Positions 32,847-42,873 of a stretch of DNA of 60,910 nucleotides are shown one piece after another. The position numbers were made by a program, and so were the translations under genes. The notes beneath the pieces are model-generated. The model worked only from the letters and a program-made list of their open reading frames with translations. It had not been told where the DNA came from and made no database searches. Numbering within the stretch: position 1 is the first letter of the stretch; every line of letters begins with the position of its first letter. The DNA is taken from positions 1 to 60,910 of the forward strand of contig JAISWO010000069.1 in assembly GCA_031271045.1 (NCBI GenBank), in the 5' to 3' direction. Source of the stretch: Tannerellaceae bacterium (GTDB lineage: Bacteria > Bacteroidota > Bacteroidia > Bacteroidales > Tannerellaceae).

Positions 32847-34171
32847 AGATACATATTCAGTAAGAGTTCATACAGCTCCTGTTTCCCGCTGATCTGCCGG
32901 GGTTCGCCATCACGCAGGGCGATGGCGTGCAGATCTTCGAGCGTGAGCCGGCCCTCTTCAAAATTCTTGCCCTCGCCCTGGTCGAAGGAAGCATACCGCT
33001 GGGTGCGCCACTTCCGGTAATCCGACTTTTCCAGTATACCGGCCGCCGTGGTGAGCGCCCGTGCGAAGGCATCCATACCGCCGACGTGAGCGATGAAAAT
33101 ATCTTCGAGGTCGGTCGAATTGCGGCGCGTCTTGGCGTCAAAGTTAGTGCCCCCGGTCGTCAGTCCGCCGTTTTCGAGGATCACGAGCCAGGCTTGCGTC
33201 AGCTCAAAGAGGTCGGCGGGGAACTGGTCCGTATCCCATCCGTTTTGATAATCGCCGCGGTTCGCATCTATACTGCACAACATCCCCGCATCGGCCGCCG
33301 CCTGCAATTCATGCTCGAAGGTATGCCCTGCCAGGGTAGCATGGTTCACTTCTATATTGAGGGCGAAGTCTTTCTCAAGGCCGTAATGCCGGAGGAATCC
33401 GATGACGGTCTCCGCATCCTGGTCGTACTGATGCTTGGTAGGCTCCATCGGTTTGGGCTCGATCAGGAAGGTCCCCTTAAAGCCATTCCGGCGGCCATAA
33501 TCGCGGGCCATGGTCAGCAATTGGGCCAGGTGATCTTTCTCGCGCTTCATATCGGTGTTCAACAAGCTCATATAACCTTCCCTGCCTCCCCAGAAGACGT
33601 AGTTTTCGCCTCCCAGTGCGATCGTTGCGTCGATAGCGTTCCGGATCTGCGCTCCGGCAAAAGCCACGGAAGGGAAGTAGGGATTTGTTCCCGCCCCGTT
33701 CATATACCGCGGAGCGCCGAAGACGTTGGCTGTTCCCCAGAGGAGCTTTTTCCCCGTCGCCGTTTGATGGTCTTTGGCATAGTCTACCATCGTCGCCAGC
33801 CGTTTTTCAAACTCTGCCAGCGAAGGGCCTTCCTCCACCAGGTCCACATCGTGGAAGCAATAGTACGGGATCTTGCATTTGATCAGGAACTCAAACGCCG
33901 CATCCATTTTGCACTTAGCTCGCGCAATCGGGTCGGGAGAGTTGTTCCAAGGGAAGCTTTTCGTACCCGGCCCAAAGGGATCTCCCCCTTCGGCGCCCAA
34001 GGTGTGCCAGTAAGCCATGGCAAAGCGCAGATGATCTTTCAACGTTTTGCCCATAACAACTTTATTCTCGTCATAATAATGGAAGGCCAACGGATTCTTT
34101 GATTCAGGACCTTCGAAGCGTATCTCCCCTATTCCGGGGAAGATATCAGCGCTACTTTTGTGATAACTCAT
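32843..34171 (-). CDS. xylA: Xylose isomerase
   Basis: A 442-residue TIM-barrel enzyme converting D-xylose to D-xylulose. Catalytic and metal residues are visible: [13 protein letters not shown] (catalytic His and Asp), [42 protein letters not shown] and [17 protein letters not shown]. Length matches class II isomerases. It lies 12 bases after xylB and overlaps xylE. Confidence 0.96.
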   Translation of the reverse strand: MSYHKSSADIFPGIGEIRFEGPESKNPLAFHYYDENKVVMGKTLKDHLRFAMAYWHTLGAEGGDPFGPGTKSFPWNNSPDPIARAKCKMDAAFEFLIKCKIPYYCFHDVDLVEEGPSLAEFEKRLATMVDYAKDHQTATGKKLLWGTANVFGAPRYMNGAGTNPYFPSVAFAGAQIRNAIDATIALGGENYVFWGGREGYMSLLNTDMKREKDHLAQLLTMARDYGRRNGFKGTFLIEPKPMEPTKHQYDQDAETVIGFLRHYGLEKDFALNIEVNHATLAGHTFEHELQAAADAGMLCSIDANRGDYQNGWDTDQFPADLFELTQAWLVILENGGLTTGGTNFDAKTRRNSTDLEDIFIAHVGGMDAFARALTTAAGILEKSDYRKWRTQRYASFDQGEGKNFEEGRLTLEDLHAIALRDGEPRQISGKQELYELLLNMYL

Positions 34172-34183
34172 GTTTTGTTGTAT

Positions 34184-35674
34184 TTATTTGGTTATGAATG
34201 AATGAACATATTTCTTCCAGACAAGGTAGGCGTCGAAGTACTTATCTGCCAGATAGACGTCGGGTTCTACCACTTCGATCCTCTTCAGTGAGGCGAAGGC
34301 TTCGTCTGTTGAGGCATACAGGCCGGCGCCTATACCGGCGCCTCTGGCAGCTCCTTCGGCTCCGTTGGTATTGTAGAGTTCGATAACGGCCCCTGTCACC
34401 GCTGCCAGCGCTTCTTTGAACAGGGGACTGAGGAACATATTGGCCTGGCCGGCGCGGATGACGCGGATGTCGATACCTGTTTCATCCATCACCTCCATAC
34501 CGTAGCGGAAAGCAAAGACAATGCCTTCCTGCGCTGCCCGGGCGACGTGCCGGCGGTCATGTATATTGAATTGAAGGCCGTGGATTGAGCAGGCGGCGTC
34601 GCGGTTCTCCAGCATACGTTCCACTCCGTTGCCGAAGGGCAGGATGGACAGTCCTTCGGCTCCGATGGGAGTCGAGGCAGCCAGGCGGTTCAAGGCTTCG
34701 TAGTCGATGCCTTCGGGCGCCACGTTCCGTTTCATCCACGAATGGAGGATGCCGGCACCGTTGAGGCAAAGCAGGACGCCTAAGCGGGTCTGTTCCGCCG
34801 AGTGGTTGACGTGTGCAAAGGTATTGACGCGCGAGCGGGCGTCGTAGCTTACGTTCCCGTTCACTCCGTAGACGACGCCCGACGTTCCTGCCGTAGCAGC
34901 TATCTCGCCGGGATGGAGTACGTTCAGCGAAAGGGCGTTGTTGGGTTGGTCGCCGGCGCGGTAGGTGACGGGCGTCCCTTTTTTCAATCCCAGCTCGGAG
35001 GCTACGGAAGCGAGCAGCTCGCCTTGTACGCCGAAAGTAGGGCAGATGTCGGGCGCCAGCTTTGCGTCGAAGCCGAAATATCTCATTACCTCGTCCGACA
35101 GTCTGTTTTCGCAGAAGTCCCAGAGGATTGCTTCCGACAGCCCGGATACGGTTGTCGCCACCTCTCCCGTCATCTTCATGGCGATAAAATCGCCGGGCAA
35201 CATAAACTTATGGATAGCGTCGAACAGGTGCGGTTCGTTTTCCTTTACCCAGGCCAGCTTGGCTGCTGTAAAATTGGCGGGCGAATTTAGCAGATGAGCA
35301 AGGCAGTAGTCCTCCCCTATTGAGCGGAAGGCCTGTTCGCCGTAAGGCACGGCGCGGCTGTCGCACCAGATGATCGAAGGGCGCAATACGTTCAGATGTT
35401 TGTCGACCAGCGTCAGTCCGTGCATTTGATAGGAGATACCGATGGCGCCGATGTCTTCTCCGCTGATATGAGCCTGGCGGATAGCGCCTGCGATGGCGAC
35501 TTTCAAGTCGTTCCACCAGTCGTCGGGGTTCTGCTCCGCCCAGCCGGGTTTGGGAGCTTTGATTGGGGCTTCTTCTTTGGGATAGTGGTCTGAGGCCAGG
35601 GTAAGCCCGTTTTCACTGTTTACGATGGAAGCTTTTATGGACGAGCTTCCGATGTCACATCCTAACAAGTACAT
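34184..35674 (-). CDS. xylB: Xylulokinase
   Basis: A 496-residue FGGY kinase that phosphorylates D-xylulose. The N-terminal phosphate loop is LLGCDIGSSSIKASIV, followed by GISYQMHGLTLVD, the ATP site GTSGVVYGV and the C-terminal GGxA-like segment NTNGAEGAARGAGIGAGLY. The start MYLLGCDIG at 35674 is used because a TACATTTG box lies at 35698-35705. It is the first gene of xylB-xylA-xylE. No XylR repressor is adjacent, unlike in many Bacteroides. Confidence 0.94.
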   Translation of the reverse strand: MYLLGCDIGSSSIKASIVNSENGLTLASDHYPKEEAPIKAPKPGWAEQNPDDWWNDLKVAIAGAIRQAHISGEDIGAIGISYQMHGLTLVDKHLNVLRPSIIWCDSRAVPYGEQAFRSIGEDYCLAHLLNSPANFTAAKLAWVKENEPHLFDAIHKFMLPGDFIAMKMTGEVATTVSGLSEAILWDFCENRLSDEVMRYFGFDAKLAPDICPTFGVQGELLASVASELGLKKGTPVTYRAGDQPNNALSLNVLHPGEIAATAGTSGVVYGVNGNVSYDARSRVNTFAHVNHSAEQTRLGVLLCLNGAGILHSWMKRNVAPEGIDYEALNRLAASTPIGAEGLSILPFGNGVERMLENRDAACSIHGLQFNIHDRRHVARAAQEGIVFAFRYGMEVMDETGIDIRVIRAGQANMFLSPLFKEALAAVTGAVIELYNTNGAEGAARGAGIGAGLYASTDEAFASLKRIEVVEPDVYLADKYFDAYLVWKKYVHSFITK

Positions 35675-35697
35675 GGTATTATGGATAAAGTTTGCGA

Positions 35698-35705
35698 CAA
35701 ATGTA
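35698..35705 (-). promoter_or_regulatory. -7 box of the xylose operon
   Basis: TACATTTG on the minus strand, 23 bases before the xylB ATG. Confidence 0.6.
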
Positions 35706-35792
35706 AGCAATATCCGTACACAACATACCGCAGCTATTCGAAATAAAGACGGAATGCCGGCATTTTGTCTGCCGGGGGATCTTCGGACTTAA

Positions 35793-38384
35793 TCAGAAAG
35801 AGAAATGGAGGGCGATACGGAAACCGCTTTTGCGTATATGGGGTGCGTCGAGGTAGGTGAGGCGGCGGTAGTAATCGACGCGCAGGATTTTGAGGATATT
35901 ATCCAGTCCGAAGCTGGCTTCCATATACGGTTTGGCGCCCAGTCCGGTTGTCCCTTCGGGCAGGAGGAAGAGGTTCCGATCGCCGACAGCGGGATTGTTC
36001 AGGTCGGAGAGGTTGCCGTAGATGCCGTTGAAGGAGATTACTTCGCGGAACTTAAGCCATCGGACCAGGGGGATGCGGTTCAGCAGCCAGCCTTTCAGGT
36101 AGTAGGTGGCGCTAAGCGAGACGTAGCGGTCGGCGACGAACTCCATGGCGCGCATCAGGTGGAAGGCTTCGGGTTGGATGGTGATGGACTGGTTGGTGTT
36201 GGGCAGTATCAGCAGGGGGAAGGCGACGCGGTTCCATACCTTGCCGGCTTTGACCTGTGCGTCGATGTGTCCGAAGGAAGAGAGCCAGATGCGTTTCTCG
36301 GCGCTAAGTTCGGTATGGTGATAGGTATAATGGCTGCCGAAAATGCCTTTGACTCCCATCTGGTGGGAGAGTCTGAAGATGGGCGCGTCTTTTGAGATAT
36401 TGAAGAGCGAGTTCTTGCCTTGCCGTCCGCCGTAGAGACGTTCGCCGGGAGCGAAGCGCAGTTGGACGCCCAGTTCGGAGGAGATGAGGCTACGTTGCCT
36501 CCGGATGTTGCCGTCTTCGTCGCAGAGGAGGTATTGCAGCGTACCGGCGGCTTCTTCGTCCTGGTAGCGCGTCCAGGTTTTGAGGGTAAGTCCGTTGAGC
36601 CATTCTTTTTCGTATTGCAGGACGCTTTTGCTCACGTAGTTCATTTTGGTGACCGGTTCGCCCACTTTCCAGGCGACGAACATATTGTCTTTGCTGGTGA
36701 AGAGGAAGTCTTGTCCGGGCGTATAGACGTCGTATTCGTGTGTGAGGGAGAGGTTGTTGACGGGGATTTCTCCTTCGTGGTATTTCTTTTCGTCGAAGCT
36801 GTATGTCAGTCGGGCGTTGTGTTTGAATTTACGGTCGTTCATTCCGTAGGCTACGTATCCGGAGGCGAAGAGATGGGGATGGAGGTAGGCCGTCGTCATG
36901 CCTCCGACGCGTATGCGGAAGCCTTCGAGTTGGTTGGCGCTGAAGACGGTATTCATGGGGCCGATGTCGAAGCGGTTTTCTTCTCGCCGGGCGCCTGTCT
37001 GGATATATCCGGAGATGAGGATTTCGGCTGTTTTGATGATGACGTTGAAGGCCGGTATTTTGCGGAGCTCGTCAAGGAGGTCGTCGAGAAGGTCTTCTTT
37101 CGTACTCAGGGGAAGGTGTCGGTTGCTTACCCAGAAGGAGTCGGGCCGTTCGGTGGCGTCGTTCAGGACGTGTACCGGCCCCAGGAGGTTGAAGACCGAA
37201 TCGCGTTTTTCGACGTCGAAGGTGTAGCCCGAATAAGTTCGCGTCTGGTGGGCGTAGATTTGCTGGGTTCCCTGGACGAGGTAGAAGTTGAGGTGAGTAT
37301 TCTCGGTATTTACGACCCAGGTGCTGTCGGGCATCCGTTTAAATTCTTGTTCGATGTGGAGGTTGTTGATAAAGTTGAGGTTGATACTCTGGGGTGTATT
37401 GAGGATGACTTTCTTCAGCGAATAGTGGCCGTCGAGGGTGATGTAGAGGCGTCCGGTGAAGCCGTAGCTTTGGCTGTTGACCGGCACGAAGGCGAGGTCT
37501 ACGCAGGAGTCGCCGGCGACGTCGACCGTATCCATGATGTAGTATTTGTAGTAAGCGGTGGCCAGCAGCGAGGACAAGGGGCTGACGAAGTTATTAAGCA
37601 GTATTTTGATATTGTTGTCGAAGATGTTGACGGGCTGGAAGATTTCCTCGAGGTTGGAGGTGATGCCGCCTTCATCGACAGTCTGGTCGACGCCCTGGGT
37701 ATGCCGGGCCTTGACGATTGTCTTTTGCGTATGGGGGTTTTTGCGGTAGTAGATGTCCGAGAGGGTTTCCCTGACGGAGAGGGTCAGGATGGGTTTGCCG
37801 GTCATCGCGGAGGTATCCATATAGTTTTTGACGAAGCTCAGTTTCTTCCAGATTTTGTTTTCTTCGAAGTTGGGATTGAAGTTGTCGAGCGACATGGAGA
37901 GTTTTTCGTAGACTTCTACGGCGTATTCGTCGCGGGCTTCGATGCGGTTATCGTCTTTGTGTTCGATGACTTGGCGGATGAGGTCGACGGCGGGATTGTC
38001 GCGGCGCGAATAGCGTTCGCGGGTGGGTTTGACGACGACTTCGTCCAGGTTGAAAGCCGTGGGGTGCAGCCGTATGTTCAGGTTATCGTTTGCTTGTCCG
38101 GCCTTGAGGGCGACGCTTGCTTGTTTATATCCTAAGGAAGAGACGGCCAGGCGGACGAGCCCCTGGTCGTTGCGCAGGGAAAAACGTCCGTAGTCGTCTG
38201 TCATTGCGCCGATCGTTGACGTTTCAAAGAAAACGGAGACGTAGGAAAGGGGTTCGCCTGTAATTGAATCCCTTACGATACCGGAAGCTGAGGTTACAAT
38301 TTGGGCGTTAGAGGCGGCGGTGCCTGCTGTAAGGAAAAGCCAAAGTAGTAATATAGCTGTTGTGTAATGCGTTCTATTCTTCAT
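35793..38384 (-). CDS. DUF5686 outer-membrane protein with carboxypeptidase-regulatory-like domain
   Basis: An 863-residue protein starting MKNRTHYTTAILLLWLFL with a Sec signal ending near NAQ. Residues about 33-120 are a CarboxypepD_reg-like beta-sandwich (ASGIVRDSITGEPLSYVSVFF). The remainder is the DUF5686 region with many amphipathic strands and a C-terminal FRIALHFSF typical of outer-membrane barrels. Function unknown; it is widespread and single-copy-like in Bacteroidales. The start at 38384 agrees with the TACATTTG box at 38402-38409. Confidence 0.85.
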   Translation of the reverse strand: MKNRTHYTTAILLLWLFLTAGTAASNAQIVTSASGIVRDSITGEPLSYVSVFFETSTIGAMTDDYGRFSLRNDQGLVRLAVSSLGYKQASVALKAGQANDNLNIRLHPTAFNLDEVVVKPTRERYSRRDNPAVDLIRQVIEHKDDNRIEARDEYAVEVYEKLSMSLDNFNPNFEENKIWKKLSFVKNYMDTSAMTGKPILTLSVRETLSDIYYRKNPHTQKTIVKARHTQGVDQTVDEGGITSNLEEIFQPVNIFDNNIKILLNNFVSPLSSLLATAYYKYYIMDTVDVAGDSCVDLAFVPVNSQSYGFTGRLYITLDGHYSLKKVILNTPQSINLNFINNLHIEQEFKRMPDSTWVVNTENTHLNFYLVQGTQQIYAHQTRTYSGYTFDVEKRDSVFNLLGPVHVLNDATERPDSFWVSNRHLPLSTKEDLLDDLLDELRKIPAFNVIIKTAEILISGYIQTGARREENRFDIGPMNTVFSANQLEGFRIRVGGMTTAYLHPHLFASGYVAYGMNDRKFKHNARLTYSFDEKKYHEGEIPVNNLSLTHEYDVYTPGQDFLFTSKDNMFVAWKVGEPVTKMNYVSKSVLQYEKEWLNGLTLKTWTRYQDEEAAGTLQYLLCDEDGNIRRQRSLISSELGVQLRFAPGERLYGGRQGKNSLFNISKDAPIFRLSHQMGVKGIFGSHYTYHHTELSAEKRIWLSSFGHIDAQVKAGKVWNRVAFPLLILPNTNQSITIQPEAFHLMRAMEFVADRYVSLSATYYLKGWLLNRIPLVRWLKFREVISFNGIYGNLSDLNNPAVGDRNLFLLPEGTTGLGAKPYMEASFGLDNILKILRVDYYRRLTYLDAPHIRKSGFRIALHFSF

Positions 38385-38401
38385 CTTGATCAATGTGGTC
38401 G

Positions 38402-38409
38402 CAAATGTA
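38402..38409 (-). promoter_or_regulatory. -7 box of the DUF5686 gene
   Basis: TACATTTG on the minus strand, 17 bases before the ATG at 38384. It excludes the longer frame up to 38561. Confidence 0.55.
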
Positions 38410-38582
38410 GATCTTTTTGTTGCTTTGCCGGCAGATGAGCTATTAATAATGCTTAACAGGGATTTCCCTGCTGCGGCGGGAATCCCTCTTGCTTCCCGAC
38501 TGGAAAGCTGATAGCGTCCTGTGTCCCCCTCTTTCTTCATTATCTTTCCGCCGCTGTTCACAGGTAATGATTTTTTTTCCTT

Positions 38583-38590
38583 TACATTTG
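38583..38590 (+). promoter_or_regulatory. -7 box of dnaG
   Basis: TACATTTG, 24 bases before the dnaG ATG. Confidence 0.6.
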
Positions 38591-38614
38591 CAGGCCTTCA
38601 AGAAAACAAACCAA

Positions 38615-40621
38615 ATGATCGATCAAGCTACGATAGATAGGATACGGGATGCAGCCAACATTGTGGATGTGGTGTCCGATTTTGTCACCCTGCGGCGGCG
38701 CGGCGTCAATTATGTGGGATTATGCCCCTTCCATTCGGACAAATCCCCTTCGTTCTACGTTTCTCCGGCCAAAAACATCTGCAAATGTTTTGCCTGCGGG
38801 AGCGGCGGATCGCCGGTTAATTTCATCATGCAGCATGAGCAGCTCGATTTCTTCGACGCCTTGCGCTACTTAGCAAAAAAATACCATATCGATATCCAGG
38901 AGAAGGAACTGACGGACGAAGAAAAAGCCATCCGCAGCGACCGCGAAAGTATGCTCATCGTCAACCAATGGGCGCAGACGTATTTCTCCTCCCAACTGTG
39001 GGAGCATCCGGAAGGAAGCAGCATCGGGCTGCGCTATTTCAGGGAACGGGGATTCCGCGACGACGTGATCCGCAAATTCCAGCTCGGATACAGCCTCGAG
39101 CGGCATGACGCCCTCTACGGTGAAGCCATCCGCAGCGGCTACCGGAAAGAGTTCCTCGAAAAGACAGGCTTAGTCATTGCCTACGATAACGGCCAGGTGA
39201 ACGACCGTTTCCGGGGGCGCGTCATCTTCCCTGTCCATAGCCTGAGTGGTAAGGTCGTCGCCTTTGGCGGACGCATCCTCCGGAAAGACGACAAGACGGC
39301 CAAATACCTCAACTCGCCCGAAAGTGACATCTACCACAAGAGCAACGAACTCTACGGCATCTTCCTGGCCAAACAGCAGATGGTGAAAAACGATCGCTGC
39401 TACTTAGTCGAAGGCTATACGGACGTCATCTCCATGCACCAGGCCGGGATAGAGAACGTCGTCGCTTCGTCGGGTACCGCGCTTACGATGCCGCAGATAC
39501 GCCTGATCCACCGCTTTACCGAGAACATCACCGTCCTCTACGACGGCGACGCCGCCGGTATCAAAGCCGCCCTCCGGGGTATCGACCTCTTGCTGGAGGA
39601 AGGTATGAACGTGAAAGTCGTCCTCCTGCCCGACGGCGAAGACCCCGACTCCTTTGCACGCGGACACAATGCGACGCAGTTTGCCGACTATATCCGCGAG
39701 AACGAAACCGACTTCGTCCGCTTCAAGACCCGGCTGCTGCTCGGCGACGCCGGCGGCGACCCCATCAAACGCACCGCACTGATCAAAGACATCATCCGCA
39801 CCATCGCCATCATCCCCGACGAAATCGCCCGCGCCCTGTATATCCGCGAATGTAGCTCGATGATGGAGATTGACGAGAAGGTATTGCTCAACGAAGTCAA
39901 TAAAATCACCCTCAGCCGCAACGAGAAGCAGAAGCCCCCTACCCCCCCCCTCCCGGCAGTCTCCCCTACTACGGACGGAGGGGCGCAAACCTCCACCGCG
40001 CCGGAACCCTCCTCGCCTCAGGCCGCCGCCTCTTCGACAGTCCCCTCCCCCATACGCTCGCCTTTCGAAGCCGAGGAATTAGTCCTGCTCCGCTACGTCG
40101 TACGCTACGGCGAACGCATCCTGGCCTATACCGACGAAGAAACAAACCGGGAGGTCCTGATCCCCGTAGCCGAATTTATCCGCTCCAACCTCGAAGAAGA
40201 CGATATGTCCTTCCACAACCCGCTCTACAAAGCCATGCTCGACGAAGCAACCGCCCATTGCCGCGACGAAGGCTTCGTCGCCTCCAAACATTTCCTGTAC
40301 CATGCCGAGACAGTCGTCAGCCACCTGGCAACGGATCTGATCAGCGAGAAATACCAGCTCAGCAAATATCACACAAAGTACCAGGAGATCAAACAGGAAG
40401 AAGACATGCTCACACAATGGGTGCCCCGCGACCTGCTGGGCTTCAAGGACGCCTGGATACGGCGGCAAATCAGCGAAATCGGCGACCGGATCAAGAACCT
40501 GCAACATACCGAGAACGCCGAAGAACAAGTCCTCCTGCTGATGCAGGAACAGGACGAACTGAACGTGATCAAGAAAAACCTCAATAAGATGATTGGCGAA
40601 CGCATCATATTAAAAATGTAA
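38615..40621 (+). CDS. dnaG: DNA primase
   Basis: A 668-residue primase that makes RNA primers at the replication fork. The zinc ribbon has Cys37, His40, Cys58 and Cys61 (CPFH ... CFACG). The TOPRIM core shows LVEGYTDVISMHQAGIENVV and the acidic LYDGDAAGIKAALRGID. A Pro/Ser/Thr-rich linker at about 445-490 leads to the helicase-binding C-terminal domain. The start MIDQATIDRIRD at 38615 sits right after the promoter. It is followed by an ABC exporter after 15 bases. Confidence 0.96.
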   Translation: MIDQATIDRIRDAANIVDVVSDFVTLRRRGVNYVGLCPFHSDKSPSFYVSPAKNICKCFACGSGGSPVNFIMQHEQLDFFDALRYLAKKYHIDIQEKELTDEEKAIRSDRESMLIVNQWAQTYFSSQLWEHPEGSSIGLRYFRERGFRDDVIRKFQLGYSLERHDALYGEAIRSGYRKEFLEKTGLVIAYDNGQVNDRFRGRVIFPVHSLSGKVVAFGGRILRKDDKTAKYLNSPESDIYHKSNELYGIFLAKQQMVKNDRCYLVEGYTDVISMHQAGIENVVASSGTALTMPQIRLIHRFTENITVLYDGDAAGIKAALRGIDLLLEEGMNVKVVLLPDGEDPDSFARGHNATQFADYIRENETDFVRFKTRLLLGDAGGDPIKRTALIKDIIRTIAIIPDEIARALYIRECSSMMEIDEKVLLNEVNKITLSRNEKQKPPTPPLPAVSPTTDGGAQTSTAPEPSSPQAAASSTVPSPIRSPFEAEELVLLRYVVRYGERILAYTDEETNREVLIPVAEFIRSNLEEDDMSFHNPLYKAMLDEATAHCRDEGFVASKHFLYHAETVVSHLATDLISEKYQLSKYHTKYQEIKQEEDMLTQWVPRDLLGFKDAWIRRQISEIGDRIKNLQHTENAEEQVLLLMQEQDELNVIKKNLNKMIGERIILKM

Positions 40622-40636
40622 TAAAACAGATAACGT

Positions 40637-41563
40637 ATGAACTTTTTAGAAACAGAACATGTAGTAAAACAATTCTCCGGACATCTGGCCCTCAACAAGG
40701 TCAGCATCCGCGTACCCGAAGGAAAGATCTTCGGATTGCTGGGCCCCAACGGTGCAGGGAAAACCACGCTGATACGCATCATCAACCGGATCACGGCGCC
40801 CGACAGCGGAACAGTGCGCATCGACGGACGCGAATCCCGCCCGGACGACATCTACCGCATCGGCTATATGCCCGAAGAACGCGGACTGTACAAGAAAATG
40901 AAAGTAGGCGAACAGGCCCTCTACCTCGCCCGCCTCAAAGGCCTCCCCTACGACGAAGCCAAGAAAAGGCTGACGCGCTGGTTCGATAAGTTCGGCATCA
41001 CGTCCTGGTGGAACCGCGAACTGGAGGAACTATCCAAAGGGATGCAGCAGAAGGTACAGTTTATCATCACCGTCATCCACGACCCCGCGCTGCTCATCTT
41101 CGACGAACCCTTCAGCGGCTTCGACCCCATCAATGTCGACATCCTCAAACAGGAAATACTCGAACTCAAGCAGCAGGGCAAGACGATCATCTTCTCGACC
41201 CACAATATGGCGTCGGTGGAAGAAATCTGCGACGAAATCACCCTGATCAACCGCGCCGAGGTCGTCCTCTCCGGAGAGGTGAGGGAGATTCGCCGGCGCT
41301 TCCGGACGCAAACGTTCCGCCTCTCGATCCCCTCCCTGCCCGAAGGGACCAGCCTGGCGTCGGACAACTTCGCCGTCCTGAGCGAGAACCGGCACGACGA
41401 CGTGACCGAACTGCGCATCCGCAAGCAGCAGCAAATCAGCAATGCCGATCTGCTGACCGAAATAAGCCGCTCGTCCGACATCTACTCCTTTACGGAGGAA
41501 CTGCCGTCCATGAATGAAATATTTATCAACACCGTTTCCGGTACAAACCCCACACACGAATGA
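40637..41563 (+). CDS. ABC transporter ATPase (NatA-like)
   Basis: A 308-residue ATP-binding subunit. Walker A is GLLGPNGAGKTTLI, the signature is ELSKGMQQKVQF and Walker B is PALLIFDEPFSGFDP, with the switch His in STHNMASVEE. A C-terminal extension of about 90 residues (DUF4162 type) follows. It pairs with the permease gene, which it overlaps by 4 bases. The pair resembles NatAB/YhaQP-type exporters; the substrate is unknown. Confidence 0.92.
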   Translation: MNFLETEHVVKQFSGHLALNKVSIRVPEGKIFGLLGPNGAGKTTLIRIINRITAPDSGTVRIDGRESRPDDIYRIGYMPEERGLYKKMKVGEQALYLARLKGLPYDEAKKRLTRWFDKFGITSWWNRELEELSKGMQQKVQFIITVIHDPALLIFDEPFSGFDPINVDILKQEILELKQQGKTIIFSTHNMASVEEICDEITLINRAEVVLSGEVREIRRRFRTQTFRLSIPSLPEGTSLASDNFAVLSENRHDDVTELRIRKQQQISNADLLTEISRSSDIYSFTEELPSMNEIFINTVSGTNPTHE

Positions 41564-42867
41564 ATAAGATAGGAATCATCATCAAAAGAGAATACATACG
41601 GCGGGTGAGCAAAAAGTCCTTCCTTCTGCTGACGCTCCTCATGCCTTTCCTGATCGTAGCCATAGGTTTTGTCCCCTTCTGGCTGGCGCAGATACGGAGC
41701 GACGACGTGCGCAACGTGGTCGTCATCGACACAACGGGGAAATACCTTTCCCTCTTCCAGGATACGGACAGCTACCGCTTCGTCGGCAGCGAAAAGTCGC
41801 TGGAAGATTACCGCAACAGTCGCGACAAAGAAGCCTACGCCATCCTGAGCATCACCGGCGACCTGCTCGACAATCCCGGCGCCGCCGCCCTCTATTCCGA
41901 AAAACAAATACCGGGCGACCTGAGCCGGATCGTGAACCAGGCCATCTCCCGGCAACTGGAAAGCGACAAACTGGCCACCTTCAACATTCCCAACCTGAAG
42001 GAAATCATCGACGAGAGCAAAATCCGGTTCAGCATCCAGACCCTCAAATGGGGCGACGACGGCGAGGAAAGCGCCTCCTCCGCGTCGGTAGCCTCCATCG
42101 TCGGAATGGCTTCGACGCTCCTGATCTATATGTTCATCATCATGTACGGAAGCATGGTGATGCAGGGTGTGCTGGAGGAAAAGACCAACCGTATCGTCGA
42201 GCTGATGGTATCTTCCGTCCGCCCCTTCGACCTGATGATGGGGAAAATCATCGCCCTGGGCTTCGTCGGCCTCACGCAGTTGTTCCTCTGGGGTGTGATG
42301 ACGACCGGACTCTTCTTTGCCGGCATGATGTTTATGGGAGGAAGTATCGACCCCCAGGCCCTTCAGGCAGGCATGGCCATGCAGCCGTCCGCCATGCCGG
42401 CGCAGATGGAGGGCATACAGGAGATCTACCAGGTCATCGGTACGATCAACTTCGCGGAGCTTCTTTTCTTCTTTGCCATTTACTTCGTCGGAGGCTACCT
42501 GCTGTATGCGTCCGTCTTTGCCGCCATCGGATCGAGCGTCAACCAGCAGGAGGACACACAGCAGTTCATGACCCCGATCATGATCTTTATCATCTTCGCC
42601 CTCTATGCCGGCATCGGCAGTATCGAGAATCCCGACGGCCCGCTGGCCTTCTGGTGCTCGCTCATACCGTTCACGTCGCCGATCGTGATGATGGTGCGCC
42701 TGCCGTTCGAGGTTCCGCTGTGGGAGAAACTGCTCTCCATTGCGCTGCTCTACGTCTCGGCCTTCGGCATCGTCTGGCTGTCGGCCAAGATCTACCGCGT
42801 AGGCATCCTGATGTACGGAAAGAAACCGTCCCTGAAGGAGATTGTCAAGTGGGTGAAATATAAGTAA
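41560..42867 (+). CDS. ABC-2 type transporter permease (NatB-like)
   Basis: A 435-residue permease. One N-terminal helix (about 21-43) precedes a large extracytoplasmic domain (about 45-185). Five or six helices follow, with the NatB-like motif VMQGVLEEKTNRIVELMVSSVRPFDLMMGKI on the cytoplasmic side. It works with the preceding ATPase. miaA begins 6 bases after its stop. Confidence 0.9.
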   Translation: MNKIGIIIKREYIRRVSKKSFLLLTLLMPFLIVAIGFVPFWLAQIRSDDVRNVVVIDTTGKYLSLFQDTDSYRFVGSEKSLEDYRNSRDKEAYAILSITGDLLDNPGAAALYSEKQIPGDLSRIVNQAISRQLESDKLATFNIPNLKEIIDESKIRFSIQTLKWGDDGEESASSASVASIVGMASTLLIYMFIIMYGSMVMQGVLEEKTNRIVELMVSSVRPFDLMMGKIIALGFVGLTQLFLWGVMTTGLFFAGMMFMGGSIDPQALQAGMAMQPSAMPAQMEGIQEIYQVIGTINFAELLFFFAIYFVGGYLLYASVFAAIGSSVNQQEDTQQFMTPIMIFIIFALYAGIGSIENPDGPLAFWCSLIPFTSPIVMMVRLPFEVPLWEKLLSIALLYVSAFGIVWLSAKIYRVGILMYGKKPSLKEIVKWVKYK

Positions 42868-42873
42868 AGCGTC

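Noticed and set aside
31455..35674. A xylose repressor gene next to the xylose operon
   Set aside because: No regulator-type gene lies on either side; the flanks are the 30663 protein and a DUF5686 protein.
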